A stretch of DNA of 64,000 nucleotides from Verrucomicrobiota bacterium JB024 (GCA_030673825.1 JAUTCS010000145.1:19313-83312), one strand, 5' to 3'. Numbered from the stretch's first letter, positions 1 through 8,726 are shown. Notes: a model not told the origin generated them from the sequence alone. Numbers and translations are program-made.

Positions 1-56
1 ACAAATGCCAAGCAGGCAAGCGTCATCAGGCGAGGGAGTTTTAGGATGTTTGTCAT
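1..56 (-). CDS. Start of an exported protein, probably PilQ/secretin (partial)
   Basis: Only the first 18 codons are in the window; the gene runs off the left edge. An ATG at 54-56 opens a reading frame beginning MTNILKLPRLMTLACLAF, which has the basic n-region and hydrophobic core of a signal peptide. It lies 45 bp after the stop of the preceding minus-strand gene in a closely spaced operon with a PilM-PilN fusion and PilO-like and PilP-position proteins. In pilMNOPQ operons, and in the Akkermansia Amuc_1102-1098 locus, this position holds the outer-membrane secretin. The secretin identity is therefore inferred from context; the signal peptide start is what the sequence shows. Confidence 0.55.
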   Translation of the reverse strand, partial: MTNILKLPRLMTLACLAF

Positions 57-101
57 GTGCGAGGTAACGTAGATCAGCAATACTTACGCTGAGGTGACTG
101 A

Positions 102-1052
102 TTAATTAAAAAAGTTAAAAGCTTCCGGCAAATTAGTATCACTTTGCGGAGTGCTTGGCGTATTTTTTTCTTCGGGTTGAGGCTCGGGGTTCGTTTTAAC
201 GGGGGTAAGTACCTTGACGATCGGCTCCGGCTCGGTGCCGTCTTCAGTAGCAGAGGGGAGTTTCTCGACGGTTGCCGTCTGGTTGTCAAAGTTAAACTCC
301 TCTAAAGTGAAGGTGGCATCGTCAAACGTTTTCTTATCGCCAACATTGGTCCAGGTGAAGCTCTCCGGCGCGTAAGGCTCGGTCGTGGACATGTTGATTT
401 CGTACTTGTTGGGCACGTAGAGGCGCTCGGCGGTCGTCAGGGTGAGGTTCTCACCGCTGCGGGTATCCTTGATCACCACGGTCGGGTAGCGGAAGATCTC
501 GGTGGAGCCCTCCGTCTCGATTTCCTTACGCTCAACCTTGAAGGAAAGGATCTCGAAGTCCTGCGCGGGGAACTTGTCGCCGACGCTGCCACGGATGGTC
601 TCGTGGTTCTCGTGGTTGTAGAACTGCACGATGGCGTGGTCGAAGTTGCCGTCGTTGGACTCAAAGTAGGCCTCGAACTGGATGCGGAAAAGTTCGCGGT
701 TGAGGCTGTTGAGCACCAGACCGAAGGGCGGCGGCGGCGGAATGTCGTCGGGGCCGAGGGGCGCATCCCAGGTCAATTGGCCGAGGGTCGGGTCCCAGTA
801 GATCTTGGGCGGCGTGAAGACCTGATAAATACGGTTCGGGTTGTCGTCCACCGGTTTGACATTGGGCCAGTCCGTGGCGCCGGTTTCGACCGGTGTCGGG
901 ACGGGGACCGGCTCGAAGGCCGCGCCCGTGGGTTTGCCGCTGAGAGCCTTGCTCTCGGGGCCGCTCTGGCCTCCCATGAAGTAGAAGGCCAGGGAACCGG
1001 CCAGCAACAGCAACGCGACAACTAAAAGGATCTTATCGTAAAACTTGTTCAT
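102..1052 (-). CDS. Inner-membrane anchored pilus-assembly protein in the PilP position (Amuc_1099-like)
   Basis: A 316-residue protein with one N-terminal membrane helix (about residues 8-26) followed by a periplasmic part. Residues 40-100 are proline-rich, as in the linker regions of PilP and GspC. The middle (about 105-230) is rich in alternating beta-type residues, and the tail is a Pro/Glu/Thr-rich low-complexity segment. It starts 12 bp after the Amuc_1100-like gene and is followed 45 bp later by a gene opening with a signal peptide. Position between a PilO-like protein and the presumed secretin suggests it links the inner-membrane platform to the secretin. I recognise no specific catalytic motif. 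The functional assignment is from gene order, so the family name is moderate confidence; the coding call is firm. Confidence 0.7.
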   Translation of the reverse strand: MNKFYDKILLVVALLLLAGSLAFYFMGGQSGPESKALSGKPTGAAFEPVPVPTPVETGATDWPNVKPVDDNPNRIYQVFTPPKIYWDPTLGQLTWDAPLGPDDIPPPPPFGLVLNSLNRELFRIQFEAYFESNDGNFDHAIVQFYNHENHETIRGSVGDKFPAQDFEILSFKVERKEIETEGSTEIFRYPTVVIKDTRSGENLTLTTAERLYVPNKYEINMSTTEPYAPESFTWTNVGDKKTFDDATFTLEEFNFDNQTATVEKLPSATEDGTEPEPIVKVLTPVKTNPEPQPEEKNTPSTPQSDTNLPEAFNFFN

Positions 1053-1064
1053 GCGGCAGTCCGA

Positions 1065-2123
1065 TTACTGGGGGTTCTGCGACGAGGTGGCGTTCTCCAG
1101 GGCCGCCACATCGGACGGGGCCTGGACGAGAACTTTGATGTACTCGACCACGACGGTGAACTGCGAAAGGTTCTCCTCCACGATGGGCTCCTTGGCAGCG
1201 GCCTTCTGTTCCTCAGTGGGAGCAGTGGTGCCGCCAGTATCGAAGAGGTCGAAGGGGCTCGACGCGCGGCTCGAAGAGCTGGAGGCCGCGGCTTTCTTTT
1301 CGGCAGGCTGGACCTCGACGCTGCGCACTACCAGGGGCAGCTCGAACTCTTCCAGACTCTTCAGAAAATCACGCAGGCTCTGGGTATAGCCGGTGAAGAC
1401 CAGGCGGAAGGCGACCGTCTCGACCGCGCCGGGGACGCGGGCGCTGAGGCCACCGATTTCAAACTCGTCGTTGTTACCCTTGCCGGCGTTCTGCTGCTTG
1501 CTCTGCTTGTTGCCCGGTTGCGGCTGGGCGGCGGCAACATCCTCGACCACGACCTCGCGCTGGATCTGCACGAGCGAGAAGGGGCGGCTGTCGTAGAGCT
1601 TGCGAAGGACGTAACTGAGAATCTCCTTCTGTTCGAAAACCTCGGGGATGAACTTGGCCGGGGGCGGCGTACCGGAGGAAAGGAAGCGCGAGAAGCCGAA
1701 CTCGAAGTCCTTGGGCAGAGCCATGCCGACGTCACCCTTTTTCGCACCCTGAGGCTCGATCTCGGCGGCGTCCTTGGTGAACTGCTCCTTGAAGGCTTCT
1801 AGCTGGAAGAGCATGTCGGCCTCGGTCTTGGGCACGTCCTTGGAGATGAAGGTCGGCACGCGGCCCTTGGTGTCATCCACCTGAGTCTGGAGGGCGGCGG
1901 CGAGAGCCTCGACGTTTTTCTCGGAGGTCTCGACGTTCTGCTCGGTCGGCGCGGGACTCAGCCCGAGAGCGGACTTGTAGCTGCGCTCGGCCTGCTCGTA
2001 GCTCTTCTGAGCCTTGCCCAGGCTGGACCAGGACAGGAAAATGAAGACCAGTCCCGCTATGAATAGCAGGACGAACACGGTGACCAGGCTGGCGAAGGCA
2101 GGGTATTTTTTAAAGAAGCCCAT
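1065..2123 (-). CDS. Amuc_1100/PilO-like inner-membrane assembly protein
   Basis: A 352-residue protein with a short cytoplasmic N-terminus, one membrane helix (about residues 10-32), then a helical region likely to be coiled coil (about 38-90, with repeated YEQAERSYK-type heptads). A globular domain follows, ending in strands such as VAFRLVFTGYTQSLRDFLKS and FTVVVEYIKVL. This is the layout of PilO and of Amuc_1100 of Akkermansia, the pilus-locus protein known for host immune effects. The stretch around FTGYTQSLRDFLKSLEEFEL corresponds in type to the Amuc_1100 segment around FQGDRESVLKAMNAI. A Ser/Ala-rich loop at about 272-305 separates the last strands. It lies 9 bp after the PilM-PilN gene and 12 bp before the next gene, so translation is probably coupled. 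Confidence 0.75.
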   Translation of the reverse strand: MGFFKKYPAFASLVTVFVLLFIAGLVFIFLSWSSLGKAQKSYEQAERSYKSALGLSPAPTEQNVETSEKNVEALAAALQTQVDDTKGRVPTFISKDVPKTEADMLFQLEAFKEQFTKDAAEIEPQGAKKGDVGMALPKDFEFGFSRFLSSGTPPPAKFIPEVFEQKEILSYVLRKLYDSRPFSLVQIQREVVVEDVAAAQPQPGNKQSKQQNAGKGNNDEFEIGGLSARVPGAVETVAFRLVFTGYTQSLRDFLKSLEEFELPLVVRSVEVQPAEKKAAASSSSSRASSPFDLFDTGGTTAPTEEQKAAAKEPIVEENLSQFTVVVEYIKVLVQAPSDVAALENATSSQNPQ

Positions 2124-2132
2124 GTTCGGAAA

Positions 2133-3770
2133 TCAGAGGGGTTTTTCCGGATTGGTGATAAGGTTGAACTCGAACTTGAGGATGCGCGGGTTCGAGTTGT
2201 CGAACTTGATGTTCGCCACCCGGTCGATGAACTCAGAGTCGGCGAAACTGTCCAGCAGGGTGTTGACGCGGTCCGCAGCTTGGCGGGCGCTCTCGGTCGG
2301 ACTGTCCGGATTGTAATTGGTGATAAGGATCCGGCCGGTCATCTTCACCCGGTCGCCGGAGGCGCGGTCGAGCTGGAGATTTTCGAGCCAGACATCCTGC
2401 ACGTCCTGCAGGCGCTGCTGCAGGTCCGTAAAGAACACGATCCAGTTGGAGCGGGAGTTGACGAGTTCTTCGAGGTTGCCGACATCCTTGCTCAACTGCT
2501 GAGCCTTGTCGCGATTCGCGACGATCTCGCTGTGCAGCTTGTTGAGGGGGGCGACTTTGCTCTGGATCTGCCGAGCGGCGTCCTTGTATTCGGTCGCCGT
2601 GCTCTTGAAAGCGAGGATCGGCGGAACGGTGGCCAGCGCCAGCAGGATGGCCGCGATGGCGATAAAGGGGCGCTGCTTGGCGAAGCGCATCTCGTCGGCC
2701 AAGCCGGGAGGCAGCAGGTTGATGCTGACGGCGTCCGGCTGGACCAGTTGGGCGGCCTCACCGATGACTTCACCCAGCGAGTACAGGTTGTCCCCGAGTT
2801 CGTCCTTGTCCAGCTTGCCGCCGGTGTGGACGTTCTGAAGCGGGTCGAAGTACTCGACCGGCACCTTTTGCTGTTCACTGAGAAACTCGGCCAGGCCGGG
2901 CAGAAGGGAACCGCGACCAGTCAGCAGGATGCGGGTCGGGGCCTTGGCGCCGTGCTGACGGCGGAAATTGACGATCGAGCGGGTGATGTCCTGGCTGATG
3001 CGGCGCTGGAAGATCTGCGCGTTGTTCTGCAGGATCTGCACCGAGGGGTGATCGGGCTCGTAGCTGGTCTGGCCAGAGAAGAAGGCGACCTTGACCGTTT
3101 CGGCTTCGTTAAACTTCTTGCCGAGGTTGTCCGCAAGGTTCTGGGTCAGGGAATTGCCGCCCAGGGCGATATTACGGATAAAGAAGCCCGCTTCATTAAT
3201 AAAGATCAGGTTCGAGGAGCGCGCGCCGATGTTAACCAGCAGGGTGTCCTCGTCGTCCTCGTAGTTGAGCTTGTAGGCGTTGTAATCGAGGATGGACGCC
3301 GCCGGGATGCGGGACGGGGAGATGCCATAGCCGCCGATCTGCTGGCAGAAGCTGTTGATAACGTCTGACTTGATGGCGATGAGGATAACCTCGGTTTCGA
3401 CACCGTCGTCGGAGATCACCTGATAATCCCAGACCACATCGGAGAGCGGATACGGGATGTTCTGCTGCGCCTCGAAGGCGATGATCTGCGCCTGCTTGGC
3501 AGCCTCGACGTGGGGCACCTTGATCGTCTTGGTCAGCAGCTGGTAGCCGGGGGCGATCAGGGTGGCGGGGCCGTGGAACTTGTTACGGCGGAGGATGTCA
3601 CCAAGCTTGACCGTCAGCGCACTCAGCCATTCCTCATCGATCGAGTAATCGTAGTCGAGTTCCTCGATCACGAAGTCCTCAAGCATGAGGTCTCCGCTGT
3701 TAACGGAGAATGTCGAGACGGACACGTGGCTGGCACCACAATTAATAATCAGGGTCTTGGAAGCACTCAT
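2133..3770 (-). CDS. pilM: PilM-PilN fusion protein, type IV pilus-like assembly platform
   Basis: At 545 residues this is much longer than ordinary PilM (about 350). Residues 1-345 have the actin-fold PilM pattern: an N-terminal ADTLIINCG-like strand region, EVILIAIKSDVIN, a phosphate-loop-like NIGARSSNLIF, and RILLTGRGSLLPGLAEFLSE. At 350-356 it reads INLLPPG, the peptide that opens PilN proteins and normally contacts PilM, followed by a membrane helix (about 366-388), a coiled coil (395-440) and a ferredoxin-like tail. I read this as PilM fused to PilN. PilM sits on the cytoplasmic face and PilN spans the inner membrane, so the fusion is topologically sensible. Next genes follow at 9 and 12 bp. 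Akkermansia Amuc_1101 occupies the same place. Confidence 0.85.
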   Translation of the reverse strand: MSASKTLIINCGASHVSVSTFSVNSGDLMLEDFVIEELDYDYSIDEEWLSALTVKLGDILRRNKFHGPATLIAPGYQLLTKTIKVPHVEAAKQAQIIAFEAQQNIPYPLSDVVWDYQVISDDGVETEVILIAIKSDVINSFCQQIGGYGISPSRIPAASILDYNAYKLNYEDDEDTLLVNIGARSSNLIFINEAGFFIRNIALGGNSLTQNLADNLGKKFNEAETVKVAFFSGQTSYEPDHPSVQILQNNAQIFQRRISQDITRSIVNFRRQHGAKAPTRILLTGRGSLLPGLAEFLSEQQKVPVEYFDPLQNVHTGGKLDKDELGDNLYSLGEVIGEAAQLVQPDAVSINLLPPGLADEMRFAKQRPFIAIAAILLALATVPPILAFKSTATEYKDAARQIQSKVAPLNKLHSEIVANRDKAQQLSKDVGNLEELVNSRSNWIVFFTDLQQRLQDVQDVWLENLQLDRASGDRVKMTGRILITNYNPDSPTESARQAADRVNTLLDSFADSEFIDRVANIKFDNSNPRILKFEFNLITNPEKPL

Positions 3771-3855
3771 GCGGGGAGTCAGGGGTTTTCCAGGCGTTCA
3801 GGCGGCAGGGCAAGTAAAATCTTCACGGCGATACGGTTATATCACCTATTTGCGA

Positions 3856-4449
3856 TTACTTCGGCTCTTTGCGAATAAATGCCGGGGGAGAACGGTCAAC
3901 CGGGGCGTAAGGGGAGAGGTAGTAAGGCACCAGAATGCCTTCGGTCTTCGAAGCCTCGGAGTTGGCGCGGTTCAGGAAATTCTGGGCGGCAGCCAGGTCT
4001 GAAATGCTGCTGGAGGTGTTGGGCTTGTCCATCGGGACGGCCTTACCGTCCACGGTCAGCTCGATGATCCAGTAGTCCGGCTCATTGGCCAGATCGCCAC
4101 GCTCAACGATGTCGTAGGGGATCCAGAAGGCCAGGAGCTTGTCCTGATTGACCTCGAGGGTGGCGATGGTCGCCTCGGACTGGAGGAAGTAAAAGGTGTT
4201 CTCGCGGCGGTCGATCAGGTAGCCGAGGGTGACGCGGATGCCGACATTATCGACGTACTTCTCATTGTACGCTTTGGGGTCGGGGTTCTCGATCGCGCGC
4301 AGCTTGACCGTCACATTGTTCCAGCGGTAGTTACCGACGCTATTGTTAAAATCTACGTCTGCGACCACCACAGGACGCTCCTGGGCGTGAAGGTTAAGAA
4401 GACCGGCGAAAATGAACAAGAGGGGGAGGAAGCAACGAAACATGGTCAT
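3856..4449 (-). CDS. Secreted protein at the head of the pilus-like operon (Amuc_1102-like position)
   Basis: A roughly 197-residue exported protein. The frame is open to an upstream ATG at 4485, but the start at 4449 (or 4443) puts a clean signal peptide at the N-terminus, MFRCFLPLLFIFAGLLNLHA with a likely cut after HA or AQ. The mature part is beta-rich (VTVKLRAIENPDPKAYNEKY, IRVTLGYLID) and has no cysteine pairs or catalytic motif that I recognise. It is the first gene of the minus-strand operon, 85 bp before the PilM-PilN gene. In Akkermansia the corresponding position is Amuc_1102, described as pilin-like or adapter-like. That comparison rests on gene order; I would not claim it is a pilin. 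Confidence 0.65.
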   Translation of the reverse strand: MTMFRCFLPLLFIFAGLLNLHAQERPVVVADVDFNNSVGNYRWNNVTVKLRAIENPDPKAYNEKYVDNVGIRVTLGYLIDRRENTFYFLQSEATIATLEVNQDKLLAFWIPYDIVERGDLANEPDYWIIELTVDGKAVPMDKPNTSSSISDLAAAQNFLNRANSEASKTEGILVPYYLSPYAPVDRSPPAFIRKEPK

Positions 4450-4577
4450 CGGGGGAGTAAAAAGCACTCGGGCTTTGCAGTTCAATCACAAATCTCGGGG
4501 GCAAAAAAAATAAGCGGAACTGGCCTGGGGTAGAACCCGCAGTTGACCCGCATCCTGTTCTTAGTATCACTTCGGCG

Positions 4578-5075
4578 ATGGATTCCGACCTGCCTTTTCG
4601 CATCAGCGTGCTACTTTTTATCCGGGACGAAGCCGGGCGGCTGCTGCTCATCGAGCGCCGCAAGGCCCCCAATCTGGGCTGCTGGAGCCCCGTCGGGGGG
4701 AAGCTGGAAATGGCCCGGGGCGAGTCTCCCTACGAGTGCGCCATCCGCGAAATGCAGGAAGAAACCGGGCTGGTGGCCACCGAAAAGGACCTCCACCTGT
4801 TCGCCATGATCTCGGAAAAGGGCTACGAGGGCTCCGGCCACTGGCTGATGTTCCTGTTCGACTGCCACAAGCCGCTCAAGGCCCTGCCGCCTGAGATCGA
4901 CGAGGGCCCGATGGCCTTTTTCACCCGCGAGGAGGTGGATGGGCTCAAAGTGCCCCCCTCGGACCGCCATTTGATCTGGCCCAACTATGACCGGCACAGA
5001 TCCGGCTTCATCGCGCTGCGGGCCGATTGTCAGCCCGAAACCGATTTACAAATTGTTGTTGAAGAAAAACACTAG
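4578..5075 (+). CDS. Nudix hydrolase
   Basis: A 165-residue Nudix-fold pyrophosphohydrolase. The catalytic box is visible at about residues 41-65: GGKLEMARGE, then SPYECAI and REMQEETGL, giving the essential REx2EE core. There are two extra residues between the leading Gly and the first Glu compared with the textbook GX5E spacing, a variant found in some 8-oxo-dGTPase-like members. The N-terminal strand RISVLLFIRDEAGRLLLIER is typical. Substrate cannot be told from sequence; nucleotide clean-up is the usual role. The gene is divergent from the pilus-like operon and lies 65 bp upstream of pdhA, so it could share transcription with the pyruvate dehydrogenase genes. Confidence 0.88.
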   Translation: MDSDLPFRISVLLFIRDEAGRLLLIERRKAPNLGCWSPVGGKLEMARGESPYECAIREMQEETGLVATEKDLHLFAMISEKGYEGSGHWLMFLFDCHKPLKALPPEIDEGPMAFFTREEVDGLKVPPSDRHLIWPNYDRHRSGFIALRADCQPETDLQIVVEEKH

Positions 5076-5140
5076 CTGATCCACAGTCGTCAGCCCTGAA
5101 CGCCGGGCTCTCACTTACCCGGCCAACACTACTTCATGCC

Positions 5141-6247
5141 GTGAGCAGCGAAACCGATATCTATAAAAAGCCTGAATACGTCAGCGTCATGCCCGACACG
5201 GATTACTCCGATGCCGAGGTCAACAAGGTCCTCACCCCGGAGCAAAAGATCCAGCTCTACCGGGACATGGTCCGCATCCGCCGCTTCGAGGAGCGCAGCA
5301 TCCGGGTGTACCAACAAGGCAAGATCGGGGGCTTTCTTCACCTTTACATCGGCCAGGAAGCCATCGCCGTCGGCACGGTTTCGCTCCTGGGCGCCGACGA
5401 CCACGTCATCACCGCCTACCGCGACCACGGGCACGCCCTGGCCGTGGGCATGAACATGAACGAGTGCATGGCCGAGCTTTGCGGCAAGCACACCGGCTGT
5501 TCCAAGGGCAAGGGCGGGTCCATGCACTTTTTCGCCCCGGACAAGAACTACTGGGGCGGGCACGGCATCGTCGGCGGGCAGACCCCGCTGGGCGCCGGGA
5601 TCGCCTACGCCCTCAAGTACCGCGGCCTGAAGGGTTGCTGCCTGTGCTTCATGGGGGACGGGGCCGTCAACCAGGGCGCCGTGCACGAAGCTTTCAACCT
5701 CGCCCAGCTCTGGGAGCTGCCGGTCATTTACGTGATCGAGAACAACGGCTACTCCATGGGCACGAGCCAGGTGCGCTCCTCCGCCTTTAACGAGTACCTG
5801 GCCAAGCGGGCCGAGGGCTACGCCATGGCCTGGGACGTCGTCAACGGCAACGACATCTACAGCGTCCGCGCCGCCACCGCCGAGGCCATCAAGCGCGCCC
5901 ACAACGAGTCCATGCCCACCCTGCTGGAGATCATCACCTACCGCTACCGCGGCCACTCCATGTCCGACCCGGACAAGACCTACCGCGAAAAGAAGGAGAT
6001 CCAGGACTACAAGGAAAAGAAGGACCCGATCACGGTTTTCCAAAATATCCTGCTGGCCGAAAAGGTTCTCACCGACGACCTCATCCAGTCCATCGACAAG
6101 GAGGCCCGCCAGGAGGCCGAGGACGCCGCCAACTTCGCCGACCAGAGCCCCTTCCCCCCCGAGGAGTCCATCCTTGAGGACATCTACTGGGAGGAAGACA
6201 ACCGCTCCGAGGAGACCACCTCGCAGGGAACCATCATCTTTGAATAA
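5141..6247 (+). CDS. pdhA: Pyruvate dehydrogenase E1 component, alpha subunit
   Basis: A 368-residue thiamine-diphosphate enzyme subunit that decarboxylates pyruvate with the beta subunit. The ThDP/Mg site motif starts at GDGAVNQGAVHEAFN and ends at the NN of YVIENNGYSMG. The HxxG-type region YRDHGHALAVG, FLHLYIGQEA and the regulatory-loop region YRYRGHSMSDP are all present, as in E1alpha of PDH and plants. The start is GTG at 5141; a nearby ATG at 5136 is out of frame and hits a stop at once. An internal Met at residue 17 is the only alternative. The C-terminal 30 residues are acidic and extend past the usual E1alpha end. It is followed 33 bp later by the beta subunit gene. Confidence 0.96.
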   Translation: MSSETDIYKKPEYVSVMPDTDYSDAEVNKVLTPEQKIQLYRDMVRIRRFEERSIRVYQQGKIGGFLHLYIGQEAIAVGTVSLLGADDHVITAYRDHGHALAVGMNMNECMAELCGKHTGCSKGKGGSMHFFAPDKNYWGGHGIVGGQTPLGAGIAYALKYRGLKGCCLCFMGDGAVNQGAVHEAFNLAQLWELPVIYVIENNGYSMGTSQVRSSAFNEYLAKRAEGYAMAWDVVNGNDIYSVRAATAEAIKRAHNESMPTLLEIITYRYRGHSMSDPDKTYREKKEIQDYKEKKDPITVFQNILLAEKVLTDDLIQSIDKEARQEAEDAANFADQSPFPPEESILEDIYWEEDNRSEETTSQGTIIFE

Positions 6248-6280
6248 CCGGCGCACGCGCCCCTAATCTTTTTTGTCCCA

Positions 6281-7255
6281 ATGGCTCAGATCACTTACCG
6301 CCAGGCAATCAACGACGCTCTCAGCGAAGAGGTCGAACGCGACGAAAACGTCGTCATCATGGGTGAGGAAGTCGCCCAGTTTGACGGCGCCTACAAAGTC
6401 ACCGAAGGCATGCTCAAACGCTTCGGCCCGAAGCGCATCGTGGACACCCCGATCTCCGAGGCCGGCTTCATCGGCATGGGCATCGGCGCGGCCATGCTCG
6501 GCATCCGCCCCGTCATGGAGCTGATGTTCTGGAGTTTCTCCTACGTGGCCTTTGACCAGCTCTGCAACAACGCCGCCGCCGTGCGCTACATGTCCGGCGG
6601 CCTCATCAACTGCCCGATCGTCGTACGCGGCCCGGCCAACGGCGGCACCAACGTCGGCGCCACCCACTCCCACACACCGGAGAACCTGGTGGCCAACCAC
6701 CCCGGCATCAAGGTTGTCTGCCCGTCCAACGCCTACGACGCCAAGGGCCTGATGAAGACCGCCATCCGCGACAACGACCCGGTCTTCGTCATGGAGAACA
6801 CCATCCTTTATAATGACAAGTGGGAGGTGCCCGAAGAGGAGTACCTCGTCCCGCTGGGCAAGGCCAACCTCCTGCGCGAGGGCAAGGATCTCTCCATCAT
6901 CGCCCACGGCCGCGCCGCCATCACCTCGCTGCGCGCCGCCGAGGAACTCAAGGCCAAGCACGACATCGACGTGGAAGTGCTCGACCTGCGGTCCATCCGC
7001 CCCCTCGACGAGGAAGCCATCCTCGAAACCGTGAAAAAGACCAACAACGTCCTGCTGGTCGAGGAAAACAAGCCCTTCTGCGGCGTCGGCGCCCAGATAT
7101 CCTTCCTCATCCAGGAAAAGGCCTTCGACCACCTCGACGCCCCGATCCGTCGGATCAGCTCCATCGACGCCCCGCAGATTTACTGCAAAAAGCTCGAAGA
7201 CATCCAGATCCCCAGCGTCGCCCGCGTCGTCAACAAGGTGCTGGAAATGGCGTAA
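6281..7255 (+). CDS. pdhB: Pyruvate dehydrogenase E1 component, beta subunit
   Basis: A 324-residue E1beta subunit of the usual size. Typical segments are VVIMGEEVAQFDGAYKVTEG near the N-terminus with the ThDP-activating Glu, the GFIGMGIGAAMLGIRPVMEL stretch, and the GANGG-like PANGGTNVGATHSH loop. The C-terminal transketolase domain contains VEVLDLRSIRPLDEEAI and LLVEENKPFCGVGAQI. It pairs with the alpha subunit encoded 33 bp upstream and passes the hydroxyethyl group to the lipoyl domain of E2, encoded 40 bp downstream. No Shine-Dalgarno sequence is visible before the ATG; the leader is pyrimidine-rich. Confidence 0.97.
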   Translation: MAQITYRQAINDALSEEVERDENVVIMGEEVAQFDGAYKVTEGMLKRFGPKRIVDTPISEAGFIGMGIGAAMLGIRPVMELMFWSFSYVAFDQLCNNAAAVRYMSGGLINCPIVVRGPANGGTNVGATHSHTPENLVANHPGIKVVCPSNAYDAKGLMKTAIRDNDPVFVMENTILYNDKWEVPEEEYLVPLGKANLLREGKDLSIIAHGRAAITSLRAAEELKAKHDIDVEVLDLRSIRPLDEEAILETVKKTNNVLLVEENKPFCGVGAQISFLIQEKAFDHLDAPIRRISSIDAPQIYCKKLEDIQIPSVARVVNKVLEMA

Positions 7256-7295
7256 GCCTCACGCCGAACAAAACCATTTATCTAATTACAGAGCC

Positions 7296-8684
7296 ATGGC
7301 CGAGATTATCGAAATGCCCAAACTGAGCGACACCATGACGGTGGGCACGCTCGTGAACTGGTTGAAGAAGGAGGGCGACGAAGTCGCTTCCGGCGACATG
7401 ATTTGCGAAGTGGAGACCGACAAGGCCACCATGGAGGTCGAGTGTTTCGCGGACGGCGTCATGCTCAAGCAGTACGTCGCCGAGGGCGGGGAAATCCCCG
7501 TCGGTGCGCCCATGTGCGCGGTCGGCCAGAAGGGCGAAGAGCCCCCCGCTGTCGATACCGGTGCCATCGCCGAGAAGGCCGAAGAGCTGAAAAAGGAAGA
7601 GGCCGACTCCGAGGACAAGCCGACCGAAAAGCCCGAAGAGGCCCCCACCCAACCGGCTCCGGCCCAGCCTACCGGCGGCGCCAAGCCCCAGCCCGAAGGC
7701 CGCAAGCAGGAGTTCATCCCCGAGGACGAGGAAGGCGCTTCTGCTCCGGCCAAGTCCGAAGGGGGCCGCGTCAAGGTCTCTCCCCTCGCCCGCAAGCTGG
7801 CCGAGGAAAAGGGCATTCCGCTCGAAGCCATCACCGGCACCGGCCCGAACGGCCGCATCGTGAAGAAGGACGTGCTCAAGGCCGCCGAAGAGGGCGTCAA
7901 GGCCCCGGCCAAGCAGCCCGCCACCTCGTCGGCCCCTGCCGCCCCGGCCCAGTACGTGCCCGCGGGCGCTCCCATCGCCGAGGAAGGCCCGATCAAGGTC
8001 ACCAATATGCGCAAGGCCATCGCCACGCGCCTGGTCGAGTCCAAGACCACCATCCCGCACTTTTACCTGGAGATCGAGGTCGATGCCGCCCCGCTGCTGG
8101 CCCTGCGCGCCGAGATCAACCACCACCTCTCCAACCGCGCTCCTGAGGAGGGCGGCATCAAGCTGACCGTCAACGACTTCATCCTTAAGGCCACGACCGA
8201 GGCCCTGCGCCGCGTGCCGGGCGTCAACGCATCCTGGATGGGCGACTCCATTCAGCAGCACGGGGGCGTTCACATGGCCTTCGGGGTGGCGGTCCCGGAC
8301 GGGCTTGTCACGCCGGTCATCCGCGACGCCCACGCCAAGACCCTGCGCCAGATCAGCATCGAAACCAAGGAGCTGATCCAGAAGGCCCGCAACAAGAAGC
8401 TGACTCCCAACGAGATGAGCGGCTCGACCTTTACCGTGACGAACCTCGGCATGTACGGCACGGGCGGCTTCTACGGCATCATCAATCCGCCCAACGCCGC
8501 CATCCTCTCCGTCGGCGCGACGATCAAGAAGCCCGTCGTGGACAAGGACGGTAACATCGTCGTGGGCCAACGCATGGGCATCGGCCTCTCCTGCGACCAC
8601 CGCGTGATCGACGGGGCCACCGGGGCGGAGTTCCTCCACGCGCTCCAGGCTGTGCTGGAAAGCCCGGCTCTCATGCTCGTCTGA
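7296..8684 (+). CDS. pdhC: Pyruvate dehydrogenase E2, dihydrolipoamide acetyltransferase
   Basis: A 462-residue E2 with one lipoyl domain at the N-terminus (about 1-77, lipoylated Lys in VETDKATMEVE). An Ala/Pro/Glu-rich linker follows, then a peripheral-subunit-binding domain (about 163-198, VSPLARKLAEEKGI to GRIVKKDVL), a second flexible linker, and the catalytic domain (about 230-462) ending with the active-site motif DHRVIDGATGAEFL. It transfers the acetyl group to CoA and forms the core of the complex. Genes for E1alpha and E1beta lie directly upstream; the E3 subunit (lpd) is not in the window. A strong terminator follows 43 bp after the stop. Confidence 0.97.
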   Translation: MAEIIEMPKLSDTMTVGTLVNWLKKEGDEVASGDMICEVETDKATMEVECFADGVMLKQYVAEGGEIPVGAPMCAVGQKGEEPPAVDTGAIAEKAEELKKEEADSEDKPTEKPEEAPTQPAPAQPTGGAKPQPEGRKQEFIPEDEEGASAPAKSEGGRVKVSPLARKLAEEKGIPLEAITGTGPNGRIVKKDVLKAAEEGVKAPAKQPATSSAPAAPAQYVPAGAPIAEEGPIKVTNMRKAIATRLVESKTTIPHFYLEIEVDAAPLLALRAEINHHLSNRAPEEGGIKLTVNDFILKATTEALRRVPGVNASWMGDSIQQHGGVHMAFGVAVPDGLVTPVIRDAHAKTLRQISIETKELIQKARNKKLTPNEMSGSTFTVTNLGMYGTGGFYGIINPPNAAILSVGATIKKPVVDKDGNIVVGQRMGIGLSCDHRVIDGATGAEFLHALQAVLESPALMLV

Positions 8685-8726
8685 GCTTGAGCCACGCGGG
8701 TAACAACAGCTTCCCATCCTTTCCTC

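Noticed and set aside
2280..3368. Long open frame (362 codons) antisense to the PilM-PilN gene
   Set aside because: G+C-rich sequence leaves the opposite strand open. The translation is valine/leucine/glycine-rich with no domain, while the minus strand gives a clear PilM-PilN protein.
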